Assembly: GCF_024347475.1 (NCBI RefSeq)
Contig: NZ_AP025488.1
Span: 62,001 to 126,000, forward strand
Length of the DNA stretch: 64,000 nt
Source: Vibrio fortis
Lineage (GTDB): Bacteria > Pseudomonadota > Gammaproteobacteria > Enterobacterales > Vibrionaceae
Direction of reading: 5' to 3'
This document shows, in pieces, positions 1 to 8,564 of the stretch (position 1 is its first letter; the number at the start of each line of letters is the position of its first letter). The position numbers and the translations under genes are program-made. Below the pieces are notes generated by a model. It searched no databases. It saw nothing but the letters and a program-made list of their open reading frames with translations, and was not told the DNA's origin.

Positions 1-678
1 TAGATCACCTGGTTTCGGGTCTATATCCAGAGACTGAACGCCCAGTTAAGACTCGGTTTCCCTACGGCTCCCCTAAACGGTTAACCTTGCCACTGAATAT
101 AAGTCGCTGACCCATTATACAAAAGGTACGCAGTCACGGGACAATGCCCGCTCCTACTGCTTGTACGTACACGGTTTCAGGTTCTATTTCACTCCCCTCA
201 CAGGGGTTCTTTTCGCCTTTCCCTCACGGTACTGGTTCACTATCGGTCAGTCAGTAGTATTTAGCCTTGGAGGATGGTCCCCCCATATTCAGACAGGATA
301 TCACGTGTCCCGCCCTACTCGATTTCACTGATTATGATGTGTCGGTTACGGGGCTATCACCCTTTATTGCGAGACTTTCCAGACTCTTCACCTGCATCAT
401 TAAAAGCTTAAGGGCTAATCCAATTTCGCTCGCCGCTACTTTCGGAATCTCGGTTGATTTCTCTTCCTCGGGGTACTTAGATGTTTCAGTTCCCCCGGTT
501 TGCCTCTTGCTGCTATGTATTCACAACAAGATACTTACTTATGTAAGTGGGTTTCCCCATTCGGAAATCCCAGACTCAAAAGGTTTTTACTACCTAATCT
601 GGGCTTATCGCAAGTTAATACGTCCTTCATCGCCTCTGACTGCCAAGGCATCCACCGTGTACGCTTAGTCACTTAACC
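1..678 (-). rRNA. 23S ribosomal RNA, 5' part (truncated by window edge)
   Basis: The complement begins with the conserved 23S start (GGTTAAGTGACTAAGCGT, ending at plus position 678) and runs leftward out of the window, so only about the first 680 nt are present. It is downstream of the 16S and four tRNAs on the same strand, as expected for a bacterial rrn operon. Frames on either strand inside it are spurious. Confidence 0.96.
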
Positions 679-974
679 ATACAACCCGAAAGGGTCTTAA
701 TGTATGGCAACTAACCAAGGTTTTGGTTGTAATAAGAAGGGTTAGTTCTTATTACGTGTTTGCCGGACTCAATTTTTGCTCTTTATTTTCACTTTTAAAA
801 AGTGAAGACAAAAAGCCAAGACACTTGAATGTGTTTGTGTTGTGTTTACTGTTCTTAATAAATAAGAGCAGATAAACATTGAGAACTTTTAATTTGATTA
901 ACTTAATCACAGCCTTGAGCTGTTTGATTTCACTTTTTAAAGTGAAAACCAATTAAGTAATCAGTCAGCTTTCC

Positions 975-990
975 AAATTGTTAAAGAGCA
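975..990 (-). promoter_or_regulatory. boxA antitermination element in the 16S-23S spacer
   Basis: The complement reads TGCTCTTTAACAATTT, the rrn boxA core that loads NusB/S10 for antitermination. It sits between tRNA-Val and 23S. A second copy is in the 16S leader at 3333-3347. The rest of the 679-1059 spacer is AT-rich and holds imperfect inverted repeats (around 788-806 and 925-945) that are probably part of the 23S processing stem. I see no gene there. Confidence 0.8.
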
Positions 991-1059
991 AGTTTCTTTC
1001 GCTAATGACTAGCTAATGAAAACCATTTTTAAAAGCACTATCACTAATGCGCTTAAAGA

Positions 1060-1135
1060 TGGTGGGCGATACCGGGCTCGAACCAGTGACCCCCTGCTTG
1101 TAAGGCAGGTGCTCTCCCAACTGAGCTAATCGCCC
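1060..1135 (-). tRNA. tRNA-Val (TAC)
   Basis: 76 nt including an encoded CCA. The complement starts GGGCGATTAGCTCAG and has anticodon TAC in the loop CCTTACAAG, with a T-arm GGTTCGAGCC. It lies in the rrn spacer nearest the 23S gene. Confidence 0.96.
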
Positions 1136-1176
1136 ACATTAGTTTTAATTCCTCGTGGAGAAGAATTCCTCAAGAA

Positions 1177-1252
1177 TGGTGGAGCTAAGCAGGATCGAAC
1201 TGCTGACCTCCTGCGTGCAAGGCAGGCGCTCTCCCAGCTGAGCTATAGCCCC
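1177..1252 (-). tRNA. tRNA-Ala (TGC)
   Basis: 76 nt including encoded CCA. The complement starts GGGGCTATAGCTCAG, with anticodon TGC in CTTGCACG and T-arm AGTTCGATCC. It is a spacer tRNA of the rrn operon. Confidence 0.96.
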
Positions 1253-1279
1253 ATCTTAAGAGTCATTTCTTAAAAGAAA

Positions 1280-1355
1280 TGGTGGGTCGTGCAGGATTCG
1301 AACCTGCGACCAATTGATTAAAAGTCAACTGCTCTACCAACTGAGCTAACGACCC
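1280..1355 (-). tRNA. tRNA-Lys (TTT)
   Basis: 76 nt including encoded CCA. The complement starts GGGTCGTTAGCTCAG, with anticodon TTT in GACTTTTAA. It is a spacer tRNA of the rrn operon. Confidence 0.96.
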
Positions 1356-1357
1356 AA

Positions 1358-1433
1358 TGGTATCCCGTAGGGGAGTCGAACCCCTGTTACCGCCGTGAAA
1401 GGGCGGTGTCCTAGGCCTCTAGACGAACGGGAC
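1358..1433 (-). tRNA. tRNA-Glu (TTC)
   Basis: 76 nt including encoded CCA. The complement starts GTCCCGTTCGTCTAG, with anticodon TTC in CTTTCACG. It is the first tRNA after 16S in the spacer and is only 2 nt from tRNA-Lys. Confidence 0.96.
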
Positions 1434-1555
1434 ACTAAGTTTGTTTCCGCTTTAAAAAGCAGAAGCAAATTGGTTGAAGATATTGGGATATCTTCATCTC
1501 TTTACTTTCTAAACCGTATCAATCTGTGTGGACACTTATCGTGAATATCTTCGTA

Positions 1556-3107
<1,552 letters not shown>

Positions 3108-3332
3108 TAAGATTTTGTGACTCAACGAATACTGATTACATTCCCCATTCGTTTTAGCAAAAAGCTTACGAATAGTGACTGTGAATTGACTGTGCTAAGA
3201 CCGAAGTCTTAATTGGTCACTCAGTTCATTGAAATCATTTTGATACCGAAGTATCTGTTTGCCTTTGCTTATAAAAGCGAAAACAAACTTGGTGATATTC
3301 ATCAACGAGTGCCCACACAGATTGATAGGTTT

Positions 3333-3347
3333 AAATTGTTAAAGAGC
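3333..3347 (-). promoter_or_regulatory. boxA in the rrn leader
   Basis: The complement reads GCTCTTTAACAATTT, the standard boxA, in the leader between the promoters and 16S. It matches the spacer copy at 975-990. Confidence 0.8.
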
Positions 3348-3400
3348 TTTTGCTTATTGAAACTTTCTTTTTACAAAGAAACCTCTCAAAGCGGACGTGC

Positions 3401-3428
3401 ATTCTAGCGATTTAATCTTCAGTGTCAA
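3401..3428 (-). promoter_or_regulatory. rrn promoter P2
   Basis: On the complement, -35 TTGACA (3423-3428) and -10 TAGAAT (3401-3406) are separated by 16 bp. A GC-rich discriminator (GCACGTCCGC) follows, typical of stringently controlled rRNA promoters. An AT-rich tract lies upstream. The start would be near 3394. Confidence 0.75.
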
Positions 3429-3516
3429 ACACTTTTTGAAAATTAATTTCTTTCGAATTTTCGTCTTACTGATTACTGCTGAAGCCTTGTGGCGTCTGCC
3501 GTGTCAGTGAGGCGGC

Positions 3517-3544
3517 ATTATAGAGATCATCTAAAACTTGGCAA
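3517..3544 (-). promoter_or_regulatory. rrn promoter P1
   Basis: On the complement, -35 TTGCCA (3539-3544) and -10 TATAAT (3517-3522) have a 16-bp spacer and a GC-rich discriminator (GCCGCCTCAC). An A-rich region at 3545-3570 could act as an UP element. It lies 116 bp upstream of P2. The leader 3108-3500 holds boxA and no gene. Confidence 0.75.
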
Positions 3545-3645
3545 CCCCTTTTTTCATAAAAAACCGAAAAAAGTGCTTAGATGGTTATTTTTAGCCCAAA
3601 AGCCATTTAATTTGGCTATACATCCAACAAAAACGCCATCTATAA

Positions 3646-4170
3646 CTAAAATTCCGCCACTAATTCTTTATTAAAATCAGACAAACTTAGTTCAAAGTTC
3701 CATTTGTCTGCTTCTTTCTTTACATGATCTATCGAAGAATCAACCGTGTTCATTGTGAGTGTGTTGTTATCTAACTCATATACTTGCTTTTGCGTTGTAT
3801 AGTAGAAGTAAAGAACGGTAAGTGCGTTTCGGTTGCCTTCGTCTGCCGCGGCTTTAATCTTCTTGAGCTTTCTATATATCTGGTTGTGTATCTGTTTTAA
3901 GTTCCAAACATACACGGCTTCATTTAGGTATGGGTGTGTTTTAATCTTCGATGCTATCAAGGCATTTAACGCAATCGCCAAGATGACACCGAATAGGTTT
4001 AAGTGAAAGTTACCCGTCGATTCACCAGCAACACTCTCCTTCGCACCAAACAGCTCAATCAAAAGCGCACCGAACCCAATCGAGCTAATCGCAAGAGACG
4101 CAACTAATCCAATTAGCAGTACGTTCATCTTCTTTCTATATTCTTCTTTATTGATTTTCTGCAGTTTCAT
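3646..4170 (-). CDS. DUF3087 family membrane protein
   Basis: 174 aa of unknown function. The N-terminal KLQKINKEEYRKKMN and the two hydrophobic segments (about residues 14-40 and 52-75) followed by a long soluble helical tail match the DUF3087 proteins known from gammaproteobacteria as I remember them. The tail ending in a two-helix region around the ELDDNTLT motif is also shared. The ATG is preceded by AAGGAGTTATCA, an excellent ribosome site. It lies just upstream of the rRNA operon promoters on the same strand, but has its own leader of about 240 nt to the next gene, so it is probably monocistronic. The function cannot be inferred from context. Confidence 0.75.
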   Translation of the reverse strand: MKLQKINKEEYRKKMNVLLIGLVASLAISSIGFGALLIELFGAKESVAGESTGNFHLNLFGVILAIALNALIASKIKTHPYLNEAVYVWNLKQIHNQIYRKLKKIKAAADEGNRNALTVLYFYYTTQKQVYELDNNTLTMNTVDSSIDHVKKEADKWNFELSLSDFNKELVAEF

Positions 4171-4413
4171 TGATAACTCCTTGATATCAGATGATGGCCA
4201 TTCTCTATTTCTCCTAGCACGTTCTCAACCGGTTAGATGTTTAAATGTGTTAACCATCTATTTACTACGTATAAAAAGAATAAACGTGCCTAAAACTCCT
4301 CTGGTTATTTGACTTCACTAGAAGAAAGGAGTTACATACCGCCACAAGTTAGTTAATCACTGATACGGGCCTAAAGAACTCGATTTGCTCCGTATAACTA
4401 GAAAGGTACATTC

Positions 4414-5013
4414 ATGCGTTCATTCGTATTACGTGCTCGCGCAGCACCAACTGAAAGCAAGCTGATTTTAGAAGGCGTTGGTCAAGAAGCTCATACTGAG
4501 ATATTGGCACACACGTTGATGAACACCATCTTCGTTGCTCAATCTCACCGTGAAGATGTTACCGTTCATCTTGTATTGGAAAGTACCAAGGATTTTTCTC
4601 GTACCATTACCGTAGACTCAAACGCTATCACGAATATTGGTGGCTTCCATGAGAGCGCACTGTTGGCGGCTGTTGTTCGTGCTGTTGATGCCTCTCAAGG
4701 GATGGGTAAAGAAGAAACTCGCCAAGTTGAGCCTGGTATCACCGTACGTACAATCAGTTTCGAGAAGCTAGTAAAAGAGTTAGCCGAAGACCACCAGCTA
4801 TATATGATGGATAAGAAAGGTGAGTTTATCCGTGACGCTGAGATTGCGGACAATCCATGTTTCCTTCTGACTGATCATATTCCTATGCCAAAGAAAAGCT
4901 ACAACAGCTTAAAACGCTTGGGAACAGAGAAAATCAGTCTAGGTCCAAACATGCTATTTGCGTCTCAATGTGTTGTGCTGATTAATAACGAGCTGGATAT
5001 CCGCGGGTTTTAG
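4414..5013 (+). CDS. trmY: TrmY-like SPOUT-fold (pseudouridine) RNA methyltransferase
   Basis: 199 aa, a normal length for the TrmY/DUF358 family. Archaeal TrmY methylates N1 of pseudouridine 54 in tRNA using SAM through a C-terminal SPOUT knot. Here the expected features are an N-terminal beta-strand block (MRSFVLRARAAP), the LMNTIFVAQSHR segment, and a C-terminal knot with DNPCFLLTDHIPM and KISLGPNMLFASQCVVLINNELD. Bacterial members, found mainly in Vibrio and relatives, have not to my knowledge been assigned a substrate, so the tRNA position is inference. The gene stands alone between opposing genes and ends at a strong terminator. Upstream, AGAAAGGTAC gives the ribosome site. Confidence 0.82.
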   Translation: MRSFVLRARAAPTESKLILEGVGQEAHTEILAHTLMNTIFVAQSHREDVTVHLVLESTKDFSRTITVDSNAITNIGGFHESALLAAVVRAVDASQGMGKEETRQVEPGITVRTISFEKLVKELAEDHQLYMMDKKGEFIRDAEIADNPCFLLTDHIPMPKKSYNSLKRLGTEKISLGPNMLFASQCVVLINNELDIRGF

Positions 5014-5034
5014 TCCATCTCACACAAAACGATT

Positions 5035-5064
5035 AAGGCGGAGTCAATATAGACTCCGCCTTTT
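5035..5064 (+). terminator. Rho-independent terminator after the trmY-like gene
   Basis: An 11-bp perfect stem AAGGCGGAGTC / GACTCCGCCTT with a 6-nt loop is followed by TTTT. It is 22 nt after the stop codon. Confidence 0.85.
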
Positions 5065-5097
5065 CATGGGGACCTAAACGTCAGCAACACTTTGATA

Positions 5098-6183
5098 TTA
5101 GCCAAACATAAAGGTGTATAGGTAGCCTGCACCAATCGCCATGCTCAGAATCACGAATAGGAACGCTGCAATCATCTGATTCTTGAAGATAGATTTCAGT
5201 AGAATTACTTCTGTCAAACTTGCACCCGCGCTACCAATAATTAGTGCCATTACCGAACCTAACGCCATACCCTTCTGCACCAAAGCTGCACTCAGAGGAA
5301 TCACCGCTTCTGCACGAATGTATAGAGGGATACCAATGACTGCTGCGATAGGAATCGCGTACCACTTGCCCTCACCCGCATACTCAGCAATCAAGTCTGT
5401 TGGAATAAAGCCGTAAATGAATGAACCAATCGCAATACCCATCATTAAATAAGGGAACACTTGTTTGAAGTCTTTCCAAGTCGATAGCCAGATACGCATC
5501 CAACGGTTAGGTTCTTTCTTCTCTACCACTTTCGCAGTTGCCGTGCCGTCCGCTGAGCAGCATGATACTTCTACTTTTGGTTCTTCTTTAGTACCACAGC
5601 AGGACGTCTCTTTTGCCATTACTGGTGCAGGTTCACCGCATGAAGATGTTCCACAAGACGACTCTTTTTTCTCAACTTTTGGTGCTGAATCTCCGCAAGT
5701 TGTCCCACAGCTTGAAGCGCCAGCTGATTCGTACGCTTCTGGCTTCACGTAACGTTCAAAGCCAAGCTTCTCAAGAACGTATCCCGCAACAACAGATACT
5801 GCCATCGCAATTGCAAAGTAGAACAGTGCAACGTTCCAACCAAAGGTCACAACAAATAGACCAATGATCACTGGGTTAAGTAGTGGGCTACCAAACAGGA
5901 ATACCATCATTGGGCCGAAGCCTGCTCGCGCTCTTAACAACCCTTTAAGAAAAGGGATAGTTGAGCAAGAACAAAACGGTGTAATCGCACCAAGCAATGC
6001 AGCGACAACATAACCTTTGCCTTTACGTGAGCTCAAAATCGACTGAATTTTTTCTGGTGTCAGGAATTCCTGCAGTACACCAACAATGTAGCTAATAGCC
6101 AAGAAAAGGATGATCAGTTCCGTTGCTAAGAAAGCAAACATATCTAACGCTTCTTTCGCCATAGTGAGTATTTCGTTGTTCAT
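5098..6183 (-). CDS. arsP: ArsP-type permease (DUF318/UPF0718) with cysteine-rich central loop
   Basis: 361 aa, membrane permease of the DUF318 (ArsP) family. Studied ArsP members export trivalent organoarsenicals. The N-terminal block of helices contains GAITPFCSCSTIPF (FCSCST about 70-75) and the FGSPLLNPV motif. The C-terminal block repeats the fold with GIPLYIRAEAVIPL and GSAGASLTEV. Between them, about residues 150-225, lies a hydrophilic loop with eight cysteines in short repeats (CGTTCG, CGTSSCGE, SCCGTK, SCCS), suggesting a metal- or metalloid-binding relay. The ATG at 6183 follows CTGGAGTTATAT. An upstream GTG at 6204 is less likely. It is divergent from arsR-sigZ. The substrate is unproven. 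Confidence 0.85.
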   Translation of the reverse strand: MNNEILTMAKEALDMFAFLATELIILFLAISYIVGVLQEFLTPEKIQSILSSRKGKGYVVAALLGAITPFCSCSTIPFLKGLLRARAGFGPMMVFLFGSPLLNPVIIGLFVVTFGWNVALFYFAIAMAVSVVAGYVLEKLGFERYVKPEAYESAGASSCGTTCGDSAPKVEKKESSCGTSSCGEPAPVMAKETSCCGTKEEPKVEVSCCSADGTATAKVVEKKEPNRWMRIWLSTWKDFKQVFPYLMMGIAIGSFIYGFIPTDLIAEYAGEGKWYAIPIAAVIGIPLYIRAEAVIPLSAALVQKGMALGSVMALIIGSAGASLTEVILLKSIFKNQMIAAFLFVILSMAIGAGYLYTFMFG

Positions 6184-6241
6184 ATATAACTCCAGATTGA
6201 GCACTTACAGGATGGAGATGTCAGATTTCTCCAAACCCTTC

Positions 6242-6261
6242 ATTTCGAATATTCTCGAATT
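6242..6261. promoter_or_regulatory. ArsR-type operator 1 (permease side)
   Basis: Inverted repeat ATTTCGAA-TATT-CTCGAATT, the same 8-4-8 layout as operators 2 and 3. It overlaps the -10 of the permease promoter, which is where a repressor would block it. Confidence 0.7.
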
Positions 6262-6286
6262 ATAGAAATATAAGGCTAATGATCAA
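6259..6286 (-). promoter_or_regulatory. Promoter of the ArsP-like permease
   Basis: On the complement, -35 TTGATC (6281-6286) and a perfect -10 TATAAT (6259-6264) are spaced 16 bp apart. Operator 1 starts within the -10 and extends downstream. The leader to the ATG is about 70 nt. Confidence 0.65.
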
Positions 6287-6291
6287 GATTT

Positions 6292-6311
6292 ATTTCGACA
6301 AAAGTCGAAAT
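6292..6311. promoter_or_regulatory. ArsR-type operator 2 (central)
   Basis: Perfect inverted repeat ATTTCGAC-AAAA-GTCGAAAT, with 8-bp arms and a 4-bp spacer. It sits between the two divergent promoters. Confidence 0.75.
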
Positions 6312-6364
6312 AAATTTCAGAACACAGAAAGATCAATAGGTTAGCGAAGATAGAATGATCAGGT

Positions 6365-6393
6365 TTGAAAAGAGTCTTTATTTCGACTATTAT
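6365..6393 (+). promoter_or_regulatory. Promoter of arsR-sigZ
   Basis: -35 TTGAAA (6365-6370) and -10 TATTAT (6388-6393) are separated by exactly 17 bp. Operator 3 covers the -10. The leader to the ATG is about 18-25 nt. Confidence 0.7.
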
Positions 6394-6399
6394 CGAATT
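6380..6399. promoter_or_regulatory. ArsR-type operator 3 (arsR side)
   Basis: Inverted repeat ATTTCGAC-TATT-ATCGAATT. Same layout as operators 1 and 2. It covers the arsR -10, implying autorepression. Confidence 0.7.
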
Positions 6400-6417
6400 A
6401 AATTTTGAGGAGCCACC

Positions 6418-6711
6418 ATGAACTTAGAAACTGTCGCTAAAGCATTAAAAGAGCTAGGCCACCCTATTCGCCTTTCGATCTACAAGACTGTGGTAAAGGC
6501 TGGCTATCACGGTATTGCTGTTGGTGGTTTACAAGAAGAGCTCGGTATCCCAGGGTCCACTCTGTCTCATCATATCTCTAGTCTTGCATCTGCAGGGTTA
6601 ATCAGCCAAAGACGTGAGGGCCGCACACTCTTCTGTGTGGCGGAGTATGAGTGCCTTGACGGAGTGATCGACTTTCTAAAAGATGAGTGTTGTGCCAATG
6701 ACAAATGCTAA
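6418..6711 (+). CDS. arsR: ArsR/SmtB-family metalloregulator with C-terminal Cys pair
   Basis: 97 aa winged-helix repressor. The recognition helix region is GIPGSTLSHHISSLASAGLI (about 44-63), followed by the wing SQRREGRTLFCV. The usual ELCVCDL metal site of E. coli ArsR is absent. Instead, the protein ends in CC-x4-C (Cys91, Cys92, Cys97). C-terminal cysteine sites of this kind are known from the Acidithiobacillus-type ArsR, and a vicinal pair from an organoarsenical-responsive ArsR associated with arsP. The start ATG follows GAGGAGCCACC. It overlaps sigZ by 29 nt and is divergent from the permease. It most likely controls both units through the three palindromes. Confidence 0.88.
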   Translation: MNLETVAKALKELGHPIRLSIYKTVVKAGYHGIAVGGLQEELGIPGSTLSHHISSLASAGLISQRREGRTLFCVAEYECLDGVIDFLKDECCANDKC

Positions 6712-7282
6712 TACCTTCAGTTTAAGCCTTGAACAAGTTTGGGCTGAATATCAACAAGCACTAAAAGCTTTCTTATACTCGAAAGTAAGTCAGCCCGATG
6801 ATGTCGATGATCTTCTTCAGGAAATCTTGCTTAAAACTTACCAGAATCTGGAAACGGTAAAAGATTCCGACAGCATCAAAGCTTGGCTATTTCAACTGGC
6901 CAATCGCACCATCATTGATTTCTATCGAAAGCGAGCTCGTGATCAACGTGACAGTAGTATCGATGCAGAAGAACTATGGTTTGCAGAGCTTGATCAAAAT
7001 ACAGAATTCAAACAACAATTGGCTCAATGTATCGAACCCTTTATTCAAGCTCTTCCCGAGAAAAACGCGTCATTGTTACTTGCTGTGGATATTGAGGGGC
7101 AAAGCCAAAAAGAGCTCGCTCTAAGCCAAAACAAAAGCTACTCAACCATTAAATCGCAGGTGCAGAGAAGTCGAGAAGAGCTCAAGAAGTTGTTTGAAGA
7201 GTGTTGCCACCTATCTTTAGACAAGAATGGCAGTGTGATTGACTGTGACCTAAAACCAGACAGAAGTTGTGATAGTTGCTAA
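6683..7282 (+). CDS. sigZ: ECF sigma factor, SigZ type, with cysteine-rich tail
   Basis: 199 aa. Sigma region 2 spans about residues 25-90 (DDVDDLLQEILLKTYQNL, and the -10 recognition helix NRTIIDFYRKRARD). Region 4 spans about 110-172 (QSQKELALSQNKSYSTIKSQ). The C-terminal extension after region 4 carries Cys174, 175, 188, 196 and 199. SigZ-type sigma factors have no well-defined regulon, and no anti-sigma gene is adjacent here. The ATG at 6683 overlaps arsR out of frame. An in-frame ATG at 6698 is an alternative. Co-transcription with a metalloid repressor suggests that the same signal releases transcription and may also be sensed by the tail cysteines. This last point is inference. Confidence 0.85.
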   Translation: MSVVPMTNANTFSLSLEQVWAEYQQALKAFLYSKVSQPDDVDDLLQEILLKTYQNLETVKDSDSIKAWLFQLANRTIIDFYRKRARDQRDSSIDAEELWFAELDQNTEFKQQLAQCIEPFIQALPEKNASLLLAVDIEGQSQKELALSQNKSYSTIKSQVQRSREELKKLFEECCHLSLDKNGSVIDCDLKPDRSCDSC

Positions 7283-7295
7283 TCACAAAAACGAG

Positions 7296-7323
7296 AAAGC
7301 CAGCTTTGACGCTGGCTTTTTTA
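7296..7323 (+). terminator. Terminator after arsR-sigZ
   Basis: Stem AAAGCCAGC / GCTGGCTTT with a 6-nt loop and a run of T. It may also serve the converging yitT gene. Confidence 0.88.
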
Positions 7324-7354
7324 CTATTGGTTAAACCTGACTCTTTTGGCGAGC

Positions 7355-7975
7355 CTAATTACTGCTAGCCGCTTGAGGAGCTACAGGTTGATAGCGACCC
7401 GGCTTGTGATTCATCGCCAAAATCAGATTAGTTACCACCGCTCCTACTACCGACAGAAGAATTAAAGAAATATCGACGATAAACAATGACAGGATAACAA
7501 TAGTACAGTCCAAACCCATTTGAACCTTACCTGCGCGAATACCAAAACGCTCTTGAAGATACAAAGCAAGAATGTTGAAGCCACCTAGGCTCATTTTGTG
7601 TCTGAAGATCACCAACATACCAGTACCGATCAAACCACCGCCTAGCATGGCCGCATAAACCTTATTGATCTCTGCAATCTGAATTACGTGATAAAGGTGA
7701 TCCACCGCAAACGACACGATAGAAACTGCAATAAAGGTATTAATCGTAAAGCGCCAGCCCATACGGGTAACAGATAGAATATAAAAAGGTAAGTTAAGCG
7801 CGAAGAAAACCTGACCAAAGCTAAGCTCTGTGATTTTGGTAATGAAGATAGCTAACCCTGCGGTACCACCTGTCAGCAAACCTACTTGATTGAAAAAGAT
7901 AACACCGAGTGACACCAAAGCACTACCCAAGGTTAATGCTAGCAGGTTCTCTCTGAGGTTATGATCTTTGTCCAT
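7355..7975 (-). CDS. YitT family membrane protein (short form, no DUF2179)
   Basis: 206 aa with about six hydrophobic segments. The typical YitT/DUF161 motifs are GLLTGGTAGLAIFI near residues 31-44, then GGGLIGTGMLVIFR and MSLGGFNILALYLQERFGI. Typical YitT proteins of about 280 aa carry a C-terminal DUF2179 domain. This one ends soon after the last helix, so it is the short form common in Vibrionaceae. The function of the family is unknown. Start ATG follows AAGGGAGAGTCATCCAA. The upstream stretch 7976-8327 (about 350 nt) has no gene. It contains a wide inverted repeat at 8144-8170. Confidence 0.85.
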   Translation of the reverse strand: MDKDHNLRENLLALTLGSALVSLGVIFFNQVGLLTGGTAGLAIFITKITELSFGQVFFALNLPFYILSVTRMGWRFTINTFIAVSIVSFAVDHLYHVIQIAEINKVYAAMLGGGLIGTGMLVIFRHKMSLGGFNILALYLQERFGIRAGKVQMGLDCTIVILSLFIVDISLILLSVVGAVVTNLILAMNHKPGRYQPVAPQAASSN

Positions 7976-8143
7976 TTGGATGACTCTCCCTTAAATTCTG
8001 AATCTTGTTTCACTCGTCCTGAGTGATTTCGGCACTAGGGTCACGATTTTTAAGGAATATGTCGAGTTTATAGAGTGTGATCAATGTAGCTCAAATCGTA
8101 CTGTTTTGTTTACAAGCCAATAAATAGCCATTGATTACAATGC

Positions 8144-8170
8144 GTTATGTATCACTCCATGTAACATAAC
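8144..8170. promoter_or_regulatory. Inverted repeat upstream of the His-rich/MFS pair
   Basis: GTTATGT (8144-8150) and ACATAAC (8164-8170) form 7-bp arms with a 13-bp spacer, in the shared upstream region of yitT and the 8328 gene. The half-site resembles zinc-repressor (Zur) half-sites, but the spacing is wider than a standard Zur box, so this is only a candidate operator. Confidence 0.35.
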
Positions 8171-8327
8171 CAATAGGCTTAAGGACTCAACGGTACTAAG
8201 CAAGTCTAGCGCGCTCTAATCTATGCACAAAACGCATAGATTGAATCACAAATCGTCATTTGCCTCATACTGATACTCTCTTTAAGATGCGCGCCTTCTT
8301 ACAACATTGAGCGCATGTAAAACCCTT

Positions 8328-8549
8328 ATGTTTTCACAATCTCTTTTTGCCCAGCTCGCCAGAATGACTCTATTTTTGGTCATCAGTTTAGTGGTGGTTC
8401 ATCATAGCCAACCATTAATCGATCTTTTGGCTCAGCACGCTGTAAGTAGTGGGTGCCACCAGCAGTCTGCGCATGAGCATTCTGGGCACGAACACCACCA
8501 CGACATGGGTGAACATGACATGTCTGCACATCACTCACATCATCATTAA
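8328..8549 (+). CDS. Small histidine-rich membrane-anchored or exported protein
   Basis: 73 aa from ATG 8328; an in-frame TTG at 8307 would add 7 residues, and neither has a strong ribosome site. One hydrophobic segment (about residues 10-30, RMTLFLVISLVVVHH) is followed by a C-terminal tail with more than a dozen His plus Met and Asp residues (HEHSGHEHHHDMGEHDM). The layout suggests a periplasmic tail that binds a transition metal such as Zn, Ni or Cu. It resembles DUF2946-type small proteins but I cannot assign a family. It is 15 nt before an MFS gene, so the two are probably one transcript. The metal-binding role is inferred from composition only. Confidence 0.6.
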   Translation: MFSQSLFAQLARMTLFLVISLVVVHHSQPLIDLLAQHAVSSGCHQQSAHEHSGHEHHHDMGEHDMSAHHSHHH

Positions 8550-8564
8550 TTCAAGAGTATTAGA

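Noticed and set aside
8144..8170. Zur box
   Set aside because: The half-site looks similar, but the 13-bp spacer is too wide for a standard Zur site.
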